A stretch of DNA of 64,000 nucleotides from Solirubrobacterales bacterium (GCA_016712175.1 JADJRQ010000001.1:620001-684000); one strand, 5' to 3'; positions 1-9,210 are shown, numbered from the stretch's first letter. A program made the numbers and translations. The notes: generated from the letters alone by a model not told the origin.

Positions 1-223
1 GCTGAAGGCGATACCCGATCTGGCCGCCGGTGCCCAGGTGGCAGCCGGTCTCGGCCGTAAAACTCCCGGTACTGACGTTGATCGGCACCGGACCAACGCC
101 GGCACCGGACACTGACTGGCAGGTCTTGACCGTGTATCCGGCCGCTTCGGCATTCGGCGCCATCCAGACGAACCCGACGAAGCCGACCGACAGGGCGAGT
201 GCGATGAAAATCCGGCGCTTCAT
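1..223 (-). CDS. Secreted protein, amino-terminal part (runs off window)
   Basis: Only the first 74 or so codons are inside the window; the gene continues beyond base 1. The start MKRRIFIALAL is followed by a hydrophobic core and a likely signal-peptidase site after PNAEA, so the product is probably exported. The mature start GYTVKTCQ resembles the ATRYTVSQCG start of the upstream neighbour, which suggests a related pair. Its ATG overlaps the neighbour's TGA (ATGA), so the two are probably translated from one message. No catalytic domain can be judged from this fragment. Confidence 0.7.
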   Translation of the reverse strand, partial: MKRRIFIALALSVGFVGFVWMAPNAEAAGYTVKTCQSVSGAGVGPVPINVSTGSFTAETGCHLGTGGQIGYRLQ

Positions 224-2403
224 CCCTGAACCCCTACCTTGATCGTCTTCGAAGCTGCGGAATCAAACGGGAAGAACTGCGATGGCATGAGGACCGCCCG
301 TAAGCGGATTCGGGCCTTCCCTGTGATGTACCGGAAGCGGTAGCCGGCGTGGAAATTACCCAGTGGCCCGGCCCTCGTCACCAGGACCGGGCGCCACTTG
401 CGCGAAGCCTTCTCCAGGTATTGGATCGCCACCAGACTGCCGCGCTCCGGGCGCCGGGCCCAACCTGATTTGACCTTCCCCCGCAATCGAAGCTTCTGGC
501 CGGTCTTCAGTTTCCGTGGCTTGGCCCGGAGGGAGAGTGAACCCATTACCCGCAATTCGAGCGGCCCGGCGTTTGCCGCGTCAAGGAGCGCACTGCCACC
601 GAACCCGACCGAGACCCGACGCGTCGCACCAGGGGTCAGGGCCGCCGAGAAGTATCCGTCCCGATCGGTGGTCGCCGAGATCGTCGAGTCCTCCGCAAGG
701 GCGCCGAAGGCCTGGACCTGGCTCACCCGGACCTGCTGTCCGGCCAAAGCCTGACCGCCGTGCCTGGCCAACCGGCCACTGACCAGAGCCGTCTTTCCGT
801 AAGGGATCTTGAGCGCGAGTCCGCTGCGCCGCTTCCAGCGCAACCGGGCCGTGAGTGAAGTCGTGTCCCTGAGTGGTGCCCGAAGGGTCATCGGAGAACC
901 GTTGCCTCGTCGCCCGGTCACGAATCCGTTGCCGGCCCGGTCGAGGACTCGCGCCTCGAATTCGTAGGTCCCCGGAGAAACGTCTCCTGAAGGAAAGTCG
1001 GCCTCGAGCACTCGACTTCCGGGGACATATTCGGTCGCCAGCCGCTGCCACGAGCCGCTGCCTTGGCGACGATAGGAGATAGTTCCACCGGCCACCCCCG
1101 AGTGGCTGTCGGAAACGGGCACCCGCAGGTGCTCCGGATGGTCGCTTTCCGGTTCGAGGAAGTAGGCCGACGGTGGGACATCGTCGAGTCTGACCGTCGT
1201 CTCGGCGTGGGCCGCCGGATTCGCGTTACCGGCCGCGTCGATCAACCAGACCGACACCCGGTATTCACCGGCGGCGGGAACCAGCAGGTGCCGCAGCAAG
1301 CCGGAGCCGAACATGGAAACCGGGCCCGAGTCGTATCGACCGGCCCCGGTGACCTGGTACTGCGAGACCACGATCGGGGCCGCAACACCCTGATCCGGGC
1401 TTTGCCAGAGCAGGTCGAAACCGTTCTTCCGCCGCCATTCATTACCGCCGGCCACGCCCAGTTGCCGAGGCGCCGCCGGAGCAGTGTTGTCGGTGCGAAT
1501 TGTCCGATCAACGGGGCAGCTGCGATTGCCGGCAAAATCGACCGCGCATTGCTGGAGCCGGTGCGGGCCGTCGCTGAGGCCCGCGGTGTTGACGGAGTGG
1601 TAGCCGCCGGCCGAAGCCGGGCACGGCTGCATCCGGGTTCCACGCCATTCGCCGGCGATCATTTCCTTGTTGCAGCTGTGCTCGGTCTGCGCGCGCACCG
1701 ACCCGTCGATCAGCGTCTGGCTGTACCTGAGTCCTGAACCGGCGTCGGTTGACGAAAACCTCAGCGCCCGTGAACCGTGGAGCCAGGCGCTACCAGTCAG
1801 TGACCCGCTGACCGAGGCCGACGGATTCTGCGAGTCGTTGATTGTGATTGTCAAGCCGCGGACGCCGACCAGCGAGCGGTCCTCGGTCGAGCAGACCTTG
1901 TCGTCTGGCTTGGCGCAAAGCAGCCGGGACTCGACTGCCGCGGCGGAAGGTGAAAAGGACTGCGAGAAGTCACGCTTGTCCGGGTTGGTCTCGGTGAGGT
2001 CTAGAAACGGATCGAAAGCACCATTCGCCGCGACCGAACCGATGCGATGCCGGAAGCCGTCCCTCAGGTATTGCCACCGCTGGCCGTGGATCGTGACGAT
2101 CCCGGTTCCGGGGGGTGCCTGCCAACGCCAGCGGGCGTAGCGGGTGCCGCCGACGAAGTTGGCCGAGCCTTTGGTTTCCGAGATCAGGTGGACCCCGTCG
2201 AACGAATTGGCCGGAGGCGGGGGCTGGCAGAAAGAACTGCGGGTGAACTTGTCGGCGCTGGTGTCTGCCCAGGTTGCGTCATGGCCGACGTGCCAGCCGC
2301 ATTGCGAGACGGTGTAACGCGTCGCCAAACCACTTTCCGGAGCGATCAGACCGGTCGCGCAAAGCAGGGTCAGTAGAAGGACAACGGCTATCTTTCGATG
2401 CAT
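220..2403 (-). CDS. Large secreted multidomain surface protein, function unknown
   Basis: A 727-residue protein. I chose the ATG at 2403 because a GAGGAG ribosome-binding site (2410-2415) lies 6 nt upstream and the next residues MHRKIAVVLLLTLL form a signal peptide; longer versions would run into the divergent mrp gene. The mature part has several Cys residues and Ig-like beta-rich stretches with TDNTAPAAP-type linkers. Near residues 540-620 lies a carboxypeptidase-regulatory-like segment (VSGRLARHGG, TTDRDGYF). The last 100 residues are a basic beta-rich module. No enzyme motif is visible. It is probably exported and cell-wall associated or adhesive, which is inference from architecture. It is translationally coupled to the partial gene downstream. 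Confidence 0.75.
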   Translation of the reverse strand: MHRKIAVVLLLTLLCATGLIAPESGLATRYTVSQCGWHVGHDATWADTSADKFTRSSFCQPPPPANSFDGVHLISETKGSANFVGGTRYARWRWQAPPGTGIVTIHGQRWQYLRDGFRHRIGSVAANGAFDPFLDLTETNPDKRDFSQSFSPSAAAVESRLLCAKPDDKVCSTEDRSLVGVRGLTITINDSQNPSASVSGSLTGSAWLHGSRALRFSSTDAGSGLRYSQTLIDGSVRAQTEHSCNKEMIAGEWRGTRMQPCPASAGGYHSVNTAGLSDGPHRLQQCAVDFAGNRSCPVDRTIRTDNTAPAAPRQLGVAGGNEWRRKNGFDLLWQSPDQGVAAPIVVSQYQVTGAGRYDSGPVSMFGSGLLRHLLVPAAGEYRVSVWLIDAAGNANPAAHAETTVRLDDVPPSAYFLEPESDHPEHLRVPVSDSHSGVAGGTISYRRQGSGSWQRLATEYVPGSRVLEADFPSGDVSPGTYEFEARVLDRAGNGFVTGRRGNGSPMTLRAPLRDTTSLTARLRWKRRSGLALKIPYGKTALVSGRLARHGGQALAGQQVRVSQVQAFGALAEDSTISATTDRDGYFSAALTPGATRRVSVGFGGSALLDAANAGPLELRVMGSLSLRAKPRKLKTGQKLRLRGKVKSGWARRPERGSLVAIQYLEKASRKWRPVLVTRAGPLGNFHAGYRFRYITGKARIRLRAVLMPSQFFPFDSAASKTIKVGVQG

Positions 2404-2485
2404 CTTCGGCTCCTCGGGTTGTGGCATCCGAGTGCCTAAGGAGCCGGACCGGGGAATCTCTCCCCCCGTCTGCCAGAATTGGGGT

Positions 2486-3643
2486 ATGTCACTCCCCTCT
2501 GAAGAACAGGTAACCGAGAAGCTCACCGCCGTCATCGATCCCGAACTCCGGCGAAACATCGTCGAACTCGGCATGGTCCGTTCGATCGACATCAAGCCCG
2601 ATGGCCAGGTCGACGTCACGGTCTCCCTGACCACGGCCGGCTGCCCGATCCGCTCCCACTTCCAGGACGCCGTGACCTCCCAGGTTTCTTCACTCGAAGG
2701 CGTGACCAAGGTCGGCGTCGGATTCGATGTCCTTTCCGACGAAGAAAAGGGCACCCTCCAGCAAACCCTCGGCCGCGACAAGCTGCCCCAGGGAGCGCTC
2801 GCCCAGGTCAACAACGTGATCTGCGTCGCTTCCGGCAAGGGTGGCGTCGGCAAATCGACAATGACTTCGAACCTCGCCGCCGCCCTTCAGGCCCAGGGCT
2901 TGAAGACCGGAGCTCTCGACTGCGACGTCTACGGCTACTCGATCCCCCGCATGCTGGGGATCGATGTCAAGCCCGATGTCAACGGCGAACGTAAGATTCT
3001 GCCCCCGGAAGCGCCGTCGGGCGTGAAGACGATGTCGATCGGCTATTTCGTCGAAGAGAACTCGGCCGTCGTCTGGCGCGGCCCGATGCTCCACAAGGCG
3101 ATCCAGCAGTTCCTCGAAGACGTCGCCTGGGGTGAGCTCGACTACCTGCTGCTCGACCTGCCGCCCGGGACCGGTGACATCGCCATGACCCTTTCCCAGC
3201 TGTTGCCCCAGGCAAAGCTCGCGATCGTCACGACGCCGCAACCCGCGGCCCAGTCGGTCGCCCGCCGGTCCGCCGAGATGGCGAACAAGGTCGACCTCGA
3301 GATCATGGGTGTGATCGAGAACATGTCCGGCTTCACCACGCCGGACGGCGAGACTTTCTCGATCTTCGGCGAAGGCGGCGGACAGCTGCTGGCCGACGAC
3401 ATCGGCGTGCCGCTGCTCGGCACGATCCCGCTTTCCGAAGAACTGCGTGAGCATGCCGACGTTGGTACGCCGCTGGTCGTCGAGAAGCCGGAATCACCGG
3501 CTGGAGCGGCGATCATCGAGATCGCGAAGCGCGTGGCGGCGATGTCACCGCGCGAACTGCCGATGCTCCAGGATGCATCTGCGGAAGCACCGGCAGCGGT
3601 CAAGCTCGGCGCAAATGCGAGAGAACTCCCAGTCCTCCAGTAG
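2486..3643 (+). CDS. mrp: Mrp/NBP35-family iron-sulfur carrier ATPase (ApbC-like)
   Basis: A 385-residue P-loop ATPase thought to bind and hand over Fe-S clusters in the cytoplasm. Residues 1-80 or so form a MIP18/DUF59-type domain (DPELRRNIVELGM). The deviant Walker A GKGGVGKST is at 117-125, followed by DVYGYSIPRM and the switch motif DLPPGTGD. The carboxy-terminal segment reads IENMSGFTTPDGE, where the cluster-binding CxxC (usually CPxC) is absent. Loss of this pair also occurs in actinobacterial Mrp proteins as I recall them, so cluster binding here may use other residues. The ATG at 2486 begins right at the domain; the preceding GGGG is a weak ribosome site. It is divergent from the secreted-protein pair. 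Confidence 0.9.
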   Translation: MSLPSEEQVTEKLTAVIDPELRRNIVELGMVRSIDIKPDGQVDVTVSLTTAGCPIRSHFQDAVTSQVSSLEGVTKVGVGFDVLSDEEKGTLQQTLGRDKLPQGALAQVNNVICVASGKGGVGKSTMTSNLAAALQAQGLKTGALDCDVYGYSIPRMLGIDVKPDVNGERKILPPEAPSGVKTMSIGYFVEENSAVVWRGPMLHKAIQQFLEDVAWGELDYLLLDLPPGTGDIAMTLSQLLPQAKLAIVTTPQPAAQSVARRSAEMANKVDLEIMGVIENMSGFTTPDGETFSIFGEGGGQLLADDIGVPLLGTIPLSEELREHADVGTPLVVEKPESPAGAAIIEIAKRVAAMSPRELPMLQDASAEAPAAVKLGANARELPVLQ

Positions 3644-3657
3644 GCCCCGGTACACAT

Positions 3658-3742
3658 AATCCAAGTCGCACAGCGAAACCATTCTTTGCTTCGATTGAGC
3701 GAAGTGACTTGGATTCCTTAAAGTGCGAAGCGACTTGGATTC
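3658..3742. repeat. Inverted plus direct repeat cluster with alternative stems
   Basis: AATCCAAGTCGC (3658-3669) is the exact reverse complement of GCGACTTGGATT (3730-3741). A second copy, GTGACTTGGATT, at 3704-3715 pairs with the same left arm through one G-U wobble. The two right arms sit in near-identical 18-bp direct repeats (3699-3716 and 3725-3742). The left arm can therefore form only one of two hairpins at a time. The cluster lies between mrp and the hydrolase start. A terminator, attenuator or simple repeat are all possible; there is no U-tract after either stem. Confidence 0.6.
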
Positions 3743-3788
3743 AATTAAATACCGCACCAAAGCGGCCCGAGCCCTGTTTCCGCAATAC

Positions 3789-4934
3789 ATGACGAATGCG
3801 AGCAAAATGACAAATCTCTCTTCAACTCCCTCCCAGAGCCGAATACCGCTGATTGCCACTGGCTTGATCGCGCTGTTGATGCTAGCCACCGCCGCCTTTG
3901 CCCCCGCGGCCCACGCCGTGCCCAAGGCACCCAAGGGCTTCCTCGGCATCGTTCCCCAGGAAGGCGTGAACCGGGTCGATACCAAGCGCATGCACCGCGG
4001 CAAGATGAAGTCCCTCCGGGTGTCCGTCGCCTGGTCCGCCGTCCAGTCCCAGAACGCGAAAGAGTTCGACTGGAACGGGCTCGACGGGACCGTAAGGGTC
4101 GCCGCCCGTGAAGGTGTCCGGATCATGCCGACCCTCTACGCATCCCCGGCCTGGCTGACCAAACGGACCACCAACCTGCCGGTGGCCAACAAGTACCAGC
4201 TCAAGAAATGGCGCAACTTCGTCAAGACAGCCGTCAAACGCTACGGGACCAAAGGCAAGTTCTGGAGAACCGCCCCGAAGAGCCTGCCGTACACCCCGGT
4301 ACGGAACTGGCAACTCTGGAACGAGGCAAACTTCCATTACTTCGCGACCCCGGTCTCGCCGGCCAAGTACGGCCGCCTGCTCGATTCCGCGGCTTCTGTG
4401 ATCCACAGGACCGATCGCAAGGCCAAAGTCGTCGTTTCCGGACTGTTCGCCCGCCCGAAGGGTTCAAGGCGCCAGGCGATGGATGCCGACAAGTACATCA
4501 AGCAGCTGGCCAGGCATTCAAAGGGCCGCAGCGTCGACGCGATCGCCCTCCACCCCTACGCCGCCAACACACGCACGCTGAAAGTGATCGTGCGTGAGTT
4601 CCGCCGCGCCGCGATCTCCGCCGGCTACAGGAAGAAGCCGATGATGATCACCGAGATCGGCTGGGGCTCAGGGCGTGCGACCAACGCGTACCTCAAGGGC
4701 AGCCGTGGCGCGCAGGCCAGACAGCTGAAATCCGCCTTCACCTACCTGGTCAAGGACCGGCGCCGGCTGAGGCTGAAGAACGTCTACTGGTTCGCCTGGC
4801 AGGACACGGATCCGAAGGGCGTCAACTGCAGCTTCTGTTACACGATCGGCCTGTTCTCCTATAGCAAGAGCAACAAGCTCGTGGCCAAGCCGGCCTGGAA
4901 ACAGTTCGTGCGCTTCACCCGCGGCAAGGCGTAG
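3789..4934 (+). CDS. Secreted clan GH-A glycoside hydrolase, paralogue 1
   Basis: About 381 residues from the ATG at 3789; starts at 3723 or 3807 are also possible because no clear ribosome site is seen. A hydrophobic segment ending AAHAVPKAPKGF is a signal peptide. The body has GH-A (TIM-barrel) features: QLWNEAN with probable acid/base Glu179, and ITEIGWGS with probable nucleophile Glu289. A conserved NCSFCYTIGLF stretch near the end recurs in two paralogues in this window (32180-33598 and 35621-36703), which sit in the polysaccharide locus. It probably cleaves an exopolysaccharide or cell-wall glycan outside the cell; the substrate is unknown. The gene is followed by a hairpin shared with the convergent ferredoxin gene. 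Confidence 0.8.
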   Translation: MTNASKMTNLSSTPSQSRIPLIATGLIALLMLATAAFAPAAHAVPKAPKGFLGIVPQEGVNRVDTKRMHRGKMKSLRVSVAWSAVQSQNAKEFDWNGLDGTVRVAAREGVRIMPTLYASPAWLTKRTTNLPVANKYQLKKWRNFVKTAVKRYGTKGKFWRTAPKSLPYTPVRNWQLWNEANFHYFATPVSPAKYGRLLDSAASVIHRTDRKAKVVVSGLFARPKGSRRQAMDADKYIKQLARHSKGRSVDAIALHPYAANTRTLKVIVREFRRAAISAGYRKKPMMITEIGWGSGRATNAYLKGSRGAQARQLKSAFTYLVKDRRRLRLKNVYWFAWQDTDPKGVNCSFCYTIGLFSYSKSNKLVAKPAWKQFVRFTRGKA

Positions 4935-4978
4935 AGGCGACCACAAGTCTGATGGCCGGCCCGAGGGTCGGACATCCC

Positions 4979-5020
4979 GCTTCAAGCTGACTGGCCCGTG
5001 GGCCGGTCAGTCCTTGAAGC
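4979..5020. terminator. Bidirectional hairpin between convergent genes
   Basis: Nested stem: GCTTCAAG/CTTGAAGC outside, then CTGAC/GTCAG and GGCCC/GGGCC around a 2-nt loop, with small internal mismatches. It sits between the hydrolase (ends 4934) and the ferredoxin stop at 5021, so it can stop transcription from both sides. No long T-run follows, so efficiency is uncertain. Confidence 0.6.
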
Positions 5021-5281
5021 TCAGTTCTTGAAGTATTCGGCGTTCTTCTCGGTGTAGCTGGCCCACTCGGCGGGCAGCTGATCTTCTGCGAAGCAGGCGT
5101 CAACCGGGCAGGCCTCGACGCAGGCATCGCAATCGATGCATTCGTCGGGGTCGATGAAAAGCATGTCGACCTTCTCGTAATCCGGTTCGTCGGGCGTCGG
5201 GTGGATGCAATCCACAGGACACACTTCGACACACGAATTGTCTTTGGTGCCAATGCAAGGTTCGGCGATGACGTAGCTCAT
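5021..5281 (-). CDS. fdxA: 7Fe/8Fe ferredoxin (FdxA type)
   Basis: An 86-residue electron carrier. The first cluster motif is C-x7-C-x3-CP (CIGTKDNSCVEVCPVDC) and the second is C-x2-C-x2-C-x3-CP (CIDCDACVEACPVD). This spacing matches the bacterial FdxA group that binds one 3Fe-4S or 4Fe-4S cluster plus one 4Fe-4S cluster. The start MSYVIAEPC matches the family's usual beginning, so the ATG at 5281 is preferred over longer starts; a GTG two codons upstream is an alternative. The acidic tail AEYFKN is normal. It is monocistronic and divergent from the epimerase gene. It probably donates electrons to cytoplasmic redox enzymes, whose identity the context does not show. Confidence 0.92.
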   Translation of the reverse strand: MSYVIAEPCIGTKDNSCVEVCPVDCIHPTPDEPDYEKVDMLFIDPDECIDCDACVEACPVDACFAEDQLPAEWASYTEKNAEYFKN

Positions 5282-5385
5282 GACCACGCATCTTAGAGGC
5301 TCGGTCAGGTGAGTGCCCCTCTCACAGACCAGCCCTGGCCGCCCCATACAATGGTGACCGTGCAGCCCCGACAGGCAGATCCGGC

Positions 5386-6270
5386 TTGATACTCCTCACC
5401 GGCGCGACCGGTTCCATCGGCTCGCGCCTGTTGCCACGTCTGCTCGACTCCGGGGAGCAGGTGCGATGCCTGGTCCGGGAGCCACGAAGGCTCGGCGACC
5501 AGCGAGTCAACGTCCAGATCACCATGGGCGACCTGCGCGAGCTCTCCGACCCCTACCTGCTGCGGCAGGCGATGCGCGGCGTCGACACGGTGATCCATCT
5601 GGCAGCCTCGATTCGGGACCAGCCGCCCTACCGGGTCGAAGAACTGAACGGCCTCGCCACCGTGCGGCTGCTCGAAGCCGCCGAGAAGGCCGGGGTCAAG
5701 CGGTTCGTCTTTTTCAGCGCGATGAACGCCTCGGCGGTCCAGCGCACCCGGTTCTTCCGGGCAAAGTGGATCGCCGAGCAGGCCGTCATGAAGTCCGACC
5801 TCGAAACCACGATCTTCCGCCCGTCGATCGTCTTCGACCATTCCGACCCCTGGATCACCCTGTTGCGCCGCCTCTCCTTCCTGCCGGTCATTCCGATCTC
5901 CGGCGACGGCGAATCGACCTTCCAGCCGATCTGGGCCGACGACGTAGCCCGCGCGGTGATGGCATCGCTCGAGAAGCCGGCCGAAGAATCATTCGACCTG
6001 GCCGGACCGGAGACTCTGACCTACTCGCAGATGTCGATCCTCGTCGGTCAGCTCGCCGGAAGGCCACGCCGCCTCTGGCACGTACCGCTGCCGGTGGTGC
6101 ACCTGGGTCTCAGCACCCTCCACGAGATCTTCAAGGAGAAGGTGTTCGCCACCTGGCAGGAAGCCGAGCTGATGCGGGTCGCGATGACCACCGATCGTGG
6201 CACCGCCGACGTCGAATCACTGGGCGTCACCCCGAAGCGCATGGCGGACATTCTCTCCCAGCCCGGCTAG
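5386..6270 (+). CDS. NAD(P)-binding SDR epimerase/NDUFA9-like oxidoreductase
   Basis: A 294-residue extended/atypical short-chain dehydrogenase. The Rossmann motif TGATGSIGSRL begins five residues in, so the TTG at 5386 is a plausible start; no ATG or GTG lies in frame upstream, and the ribosome site is weak (AGGCAG). VIHLAASIRD and FFSAMNAS are typical of the NmrA/NDUFA9-like branch, and the carboxy-terminal half resembles that group. Such proteins act on nucleotide-sugars, quinone-linked complexes or unknown substrates; the reaction cannot be assigned here. The gene's end abuts a winged-helix gene remnant on the other strand. Confidence 0.8.
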   Translation: MILLTGATGSIGSRLLPRLLDSGEQVRCLVREPRRLGDQRVNVQITMGDLRELSDPYLLRQAMRGVDTVIHLAASIRDQPPYRVEELNGLATVRLLEAAEKAGVKRFVFFSAMNASAVQRTRFFRAKWIAEQAVMKSDLETTIFRPSIVFDHSDPWITLLRRLSFLPVIPISGDGESTFQPIWADDVARAVMASLEKPAEESFDLAGPETLTYSQMSILVGQLAGRPRRLWHVPLPVVHLGLSTLHEIFKEKVFATWQEAELMRVAMTTDRGTADVESLGVTPKRMADILSQPG

Positions 6271-6439
6271 GACCGTTGCGAGGCAATCCCCGTCAGCCGC
6301 GGTCAGTGCAGACGTTCGCGCCCTGATCGCCAGACGGGCGCCTGCCCCGTCCTGGGCCTGGATGGCAAGGATTCTTTGGGCCACCGCCTCGGGGGAGCCG
6401 AGAGGCTCACCGGAAAGTGCCTGTGCGGAAAGTCGCTCA
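6271..6439 (-). pseudogene. Remnant of a winged-helix DNA-binding-domain protein
   Basis: One minus-strand frame reads RLSAQALSGEPLGSPEAVAQ, then RILAIQAQDGAGARLAIRAR and TSALTAAD. This looks like the first 55 or so residues of the actinobacterial winged-helix DNA-binding-domain family (HTH_42 type), with its QAQD and LTAAD landmarks. There is no start codon: the frame meets TAA at 6457-6459 upstream. The rest of the gene is missing and runs into the epimerase 3' end. I read it as a truncated relic. The remaining spacer 6440-6632 shows no gene; it ends in the AAAGGAG site of the next gene. Confidence 0.5.
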
Positions 6440-6632
6440 TGAAGGATGGGTCGATTTTATCCCGGTTCACAGCCGCCCTCTCGTTCGGTGCCCGTTCGGC
6501 TTCCGTTGAACCCAGTAGAACACTTCAGCCGCGCTGCGTCAATGCTGCACGAAAAAACCCGGCCGAGAATCCCTGTTTTGTCGGTTAGAGTGGATTGAGG
6601 GTCACGAATCGGACAGGGAAAGGAGTGGGGCA

Positions 6633-7427
6633 ATGGATTTCGATCAGCTGAAGCAGGCGCAAGGTTCGATGTGGGGCTCGGGGCCGTTCGAAGAAGTCGA
6701 GGCTACTCTCGCCGACATGCACAACACGATCGTCGCGAGCATCGGCGCGCAGCCGGGTGGAGCCTGGCTCGATGTTGGCTGCGGCACCGGTGGCGTTGCT
6801 GGCCGGGCCGCGAAAGCCGGTGCGAAGGTGAGCGGCGTCGACCTCGCCCTCGCACTGATCGAGACCGCACGTAAACGGGCTGAAGCGGCGGGGCTCGATA
6901 TCGATTACCAAGTCGGCGACGCCGAGAACCTCCCGTTCGAAGATGGTGCTTTCACGGCGGTCAGCTCATCGGTCGGCGCGATGTTCGCTCCCCGGCAACA
7001 GGTGGTCGCTGATGAGTTGGCGCGGGTCTGTGCTCCTGGCGGGAAGCTCGCCTTTTCGGCATGGCGTCCCGAAGGCGGAATCGACGAGTTTTTCAGATTC
7101 ATGCAGCAATACCAGCCACCACCGCCGGAGGGTGTCGGCAACCCTCTCGAATGGGGCCGCAAAGAAACCGTCCGGATGCTGCTCGGCAACTCGTTCGATC
7201 TCGAGTTCGAAGAGCTGGACTCGCCGCTCGTCATCGAATCGGGCGAGGCCTTTTGGGATCTGATGTCACGCGCCTTCGGCCCAACGAAGATGCTGGCGGA
7301 ATCGATGGACGACGAAGCCCGGGCCGAATTCCGGGAAGCATTCATCGAGTTCACCGAACGGGAACGGGACGGAGATGTGATCCGCCAGTCCCGCCCCTAC
7401 CTCCTGATCAAAGGCACCCGCCGCTGA
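6633..7427 (+). CDS. Class I SAM-dependent methyltransferase
   Basis: 264 residues. The ATG at 6633 is preceded by AAAGGAG (6619-6625) at good spacing. SAM-binding motif I is WLDVGCGTGGVAG near residues 46-58, followed by an acidic motif II (VSGVDLA), a GDAENLPFEDGAF stretch and a post-motif typical of the Methyltransf_11/25 group. The substrate is unknown; small-molecule or lipid methylation is most common in this group. It stands alone and converges on the kelch gene with a 3-bp gap. Confidence 0.85.
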   Translation: MDFDQLKQAQGSMWGSGPFEEVEATLADMHNTIVASIGAQPGGAWLDVGCGTGGVAGRAAKAGAKVSGVDLALALIETARKRAEAAGLDIDYQVGDAENLPFEDGAFTAVSSSVGAMFAPRQQVVADELARVCAPGGKLAFSAWRPEGGIDEFFRFMQQYQPPPPEGVGNPLEWGRKETVRMLLGNSFDLEFEELDSPLVIESGEAFWDLMSRAFGPTKMLAESMDDEARAEFREAFIEFTERERDGDVIRQSRPYLLIKGTRR

Positions 7428-7430
7428 CCG

Positions 7431-9112
7431 TTACTTGATTTTGACCTTGGCGATGACCGTCTTGTTCTTCGGACTGCCCGTGTCGGTGACGGTCTTGAGG
7501 ACGAATTTTACGGGAATCCTCTTGCCCTTCTTTGCTTTCTTCTTGACGAACACCGTGAACTTTGTCTTACCGGTTTTGCCGGGACCGATCCGATTAGCGC
7601 GGTTACATTTTTTGAGCCGAACGTGGCGGGCATTCTTTGACGCGACGGAGCTACATACCTTGTTCTTCACGAGATACTGGTCGCCGACATTCAGGAAAGT
7701 CACCTTGAAGGTTCCCTTCTTGCCACGACGGATCGTTTTCTTCTTCGGCGTCACTTTCAGCTTGCTCACTGCCCTGAAGCCCCTTCGTGGCAGTGGCGGC
7801 GGGGTCTTGGTCTGGTCGAACAGTTCCGCTACGCCGTTGACTTTCATCTCCAGATCTTGACCCGGGTCAGTCGGGGTTCCACCAGCCACCAGAACGAGAC
7901 CGTTCCCGAGCTTTTGAACCACGCCCCCGAAGTGGGGTGCGGCCATGGGCCCGGCAAACGTATGTATGCCGTCGTCATTCTCGGCCCCCGAAAGTGCCTG
8001 GATGTAAGCAAAGGGGTAAGGAGGGTCGGAGGCGTACTCGCTGTTGAAGTTAATGTTTTGCCCAGTCACTACGAAGATCCGGTTGTCGTCGAGGAGCGTA
8101 AACGGACGAGGGAGGTACGCGCCTTCGTAATAGTCGGAGCTGTCGTTGACGTGCGCGAAGCCAGTGGTTGAAAACGTTCCGCTGGTGGAATCGTAGAGTT
8201 CAGCCTTTCGAGCTGAGGTTTTCAAACAGTTGAGCTCGTCCCATAACGGGTCCTCGAGAGCCAATACTTGCCCTCCCAGCAACAAAGCTCTACCGTCGCT
8301 CAGCGTGACGAATTTCGGCTTGACACGAGGGGTCGTTAATTCACCCGTCAAGCTGAACGTTCCAGTCGCCGGGTTATATTTTTCGGATTCAGGATCATCC
8401 CACCCGGCCCCAGTTTCGAGGGGCAATAGTTCGCGAATGAATCGCCACCCGCAAGCAACACGCTGCCATCTTTGAGCAGCGTCGCGGCCGCGTTTTTGCG
8501 CTCGATGACCGGTGCTCCGGTGGGACTGAATGTACCGGTCCCTGGATCGAAAATCTCTGCGTATCCGTACCCAAGTAGCAGCACTCTGCCGTCTTTGAGA
8601 ATGCTGGACGTGTCCCCGGAAAAGAATCCCTCAGAATTTCCGGTAGCGCTGAACGTCCCGCTCGAGGGATCATAAATTTCTGCGCTTTTCCATGTCAGAT
8701 CGGGGTGGAGGTCGGTGAACTTTGCGGCGTCTCCTCCGGCCACTAATACACGTCCATCCTTGAGTAGCACGGTTTGGGGGTTTCTTCTCCCCCGCGACAA
8801 TGATCCGGTGGCGGTAAATTTGTTCGTGGCCGGATCGTAAATCTCGGCCGAATTCGTAATGCTTTCGGGATCGTCAAAACTCGTTTGGCCACCGAAAACG
8901 AGTACACGACCGTCATTGAGCACTACCGATTCCGAGTTGAGTCGCGGGTGCACCATCGACCCGGTCTTCGTGAAAACGCCTTTGTAGGTGATCGGATCAT
9001 CATCGTCGGCTGAGGCTCCAGAGGCGATTACCAGCCCGCCGGTGATGATCGATGCGCAAACGGCCGCACCACTAAGCAAAGTTCGAAGGCAACTCCTTAC
9101 CTCAAGTCTCAT
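7431..9112 (-). CDS. Secreted kelch/galactose-oxidase-like beta-propeller protein (frameshifted)
   Basis: The start is the ATG at 9112, preceded by AAGGGGG, and the next residues form a signal peptide ending around GASADDD. Repeated units such as SAEIYDPATNKFTATGSL and LLKDGRVLVAGGD indicate five or more kelch blades. A basic module with two Cys follows (last 130 residues or so). A one-base deletion in the G run at 8420-8423 breaks the frame. Adding one base joins FANYC to PLETGAGWDD and gives 560 residues. The deletion could be sequencing error or real loss. The region looks less GC-rich than its neighbours, which may mean recent acquisition. It is probably exported; the ligand is unknown. 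Confidence 0.72.
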
Positions 9113-9210
9113 CGCTCTATCCCCCTTCGTCGATTCTTCTGCCAGAAGCATCCAGGCTTTCGACCCAATCAGTTTCCCACAAGACGGGCGAACCATGGGA
9201 ATCTTCCCTT

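Noticed and set aside
581..1051. Long alternative frames inside the secreted-protein, rfb, lhr and groEL genes
   Set aside because: High-GC shadow frames rich in Arg, Gly and Pro without domains, start signals or independent context.
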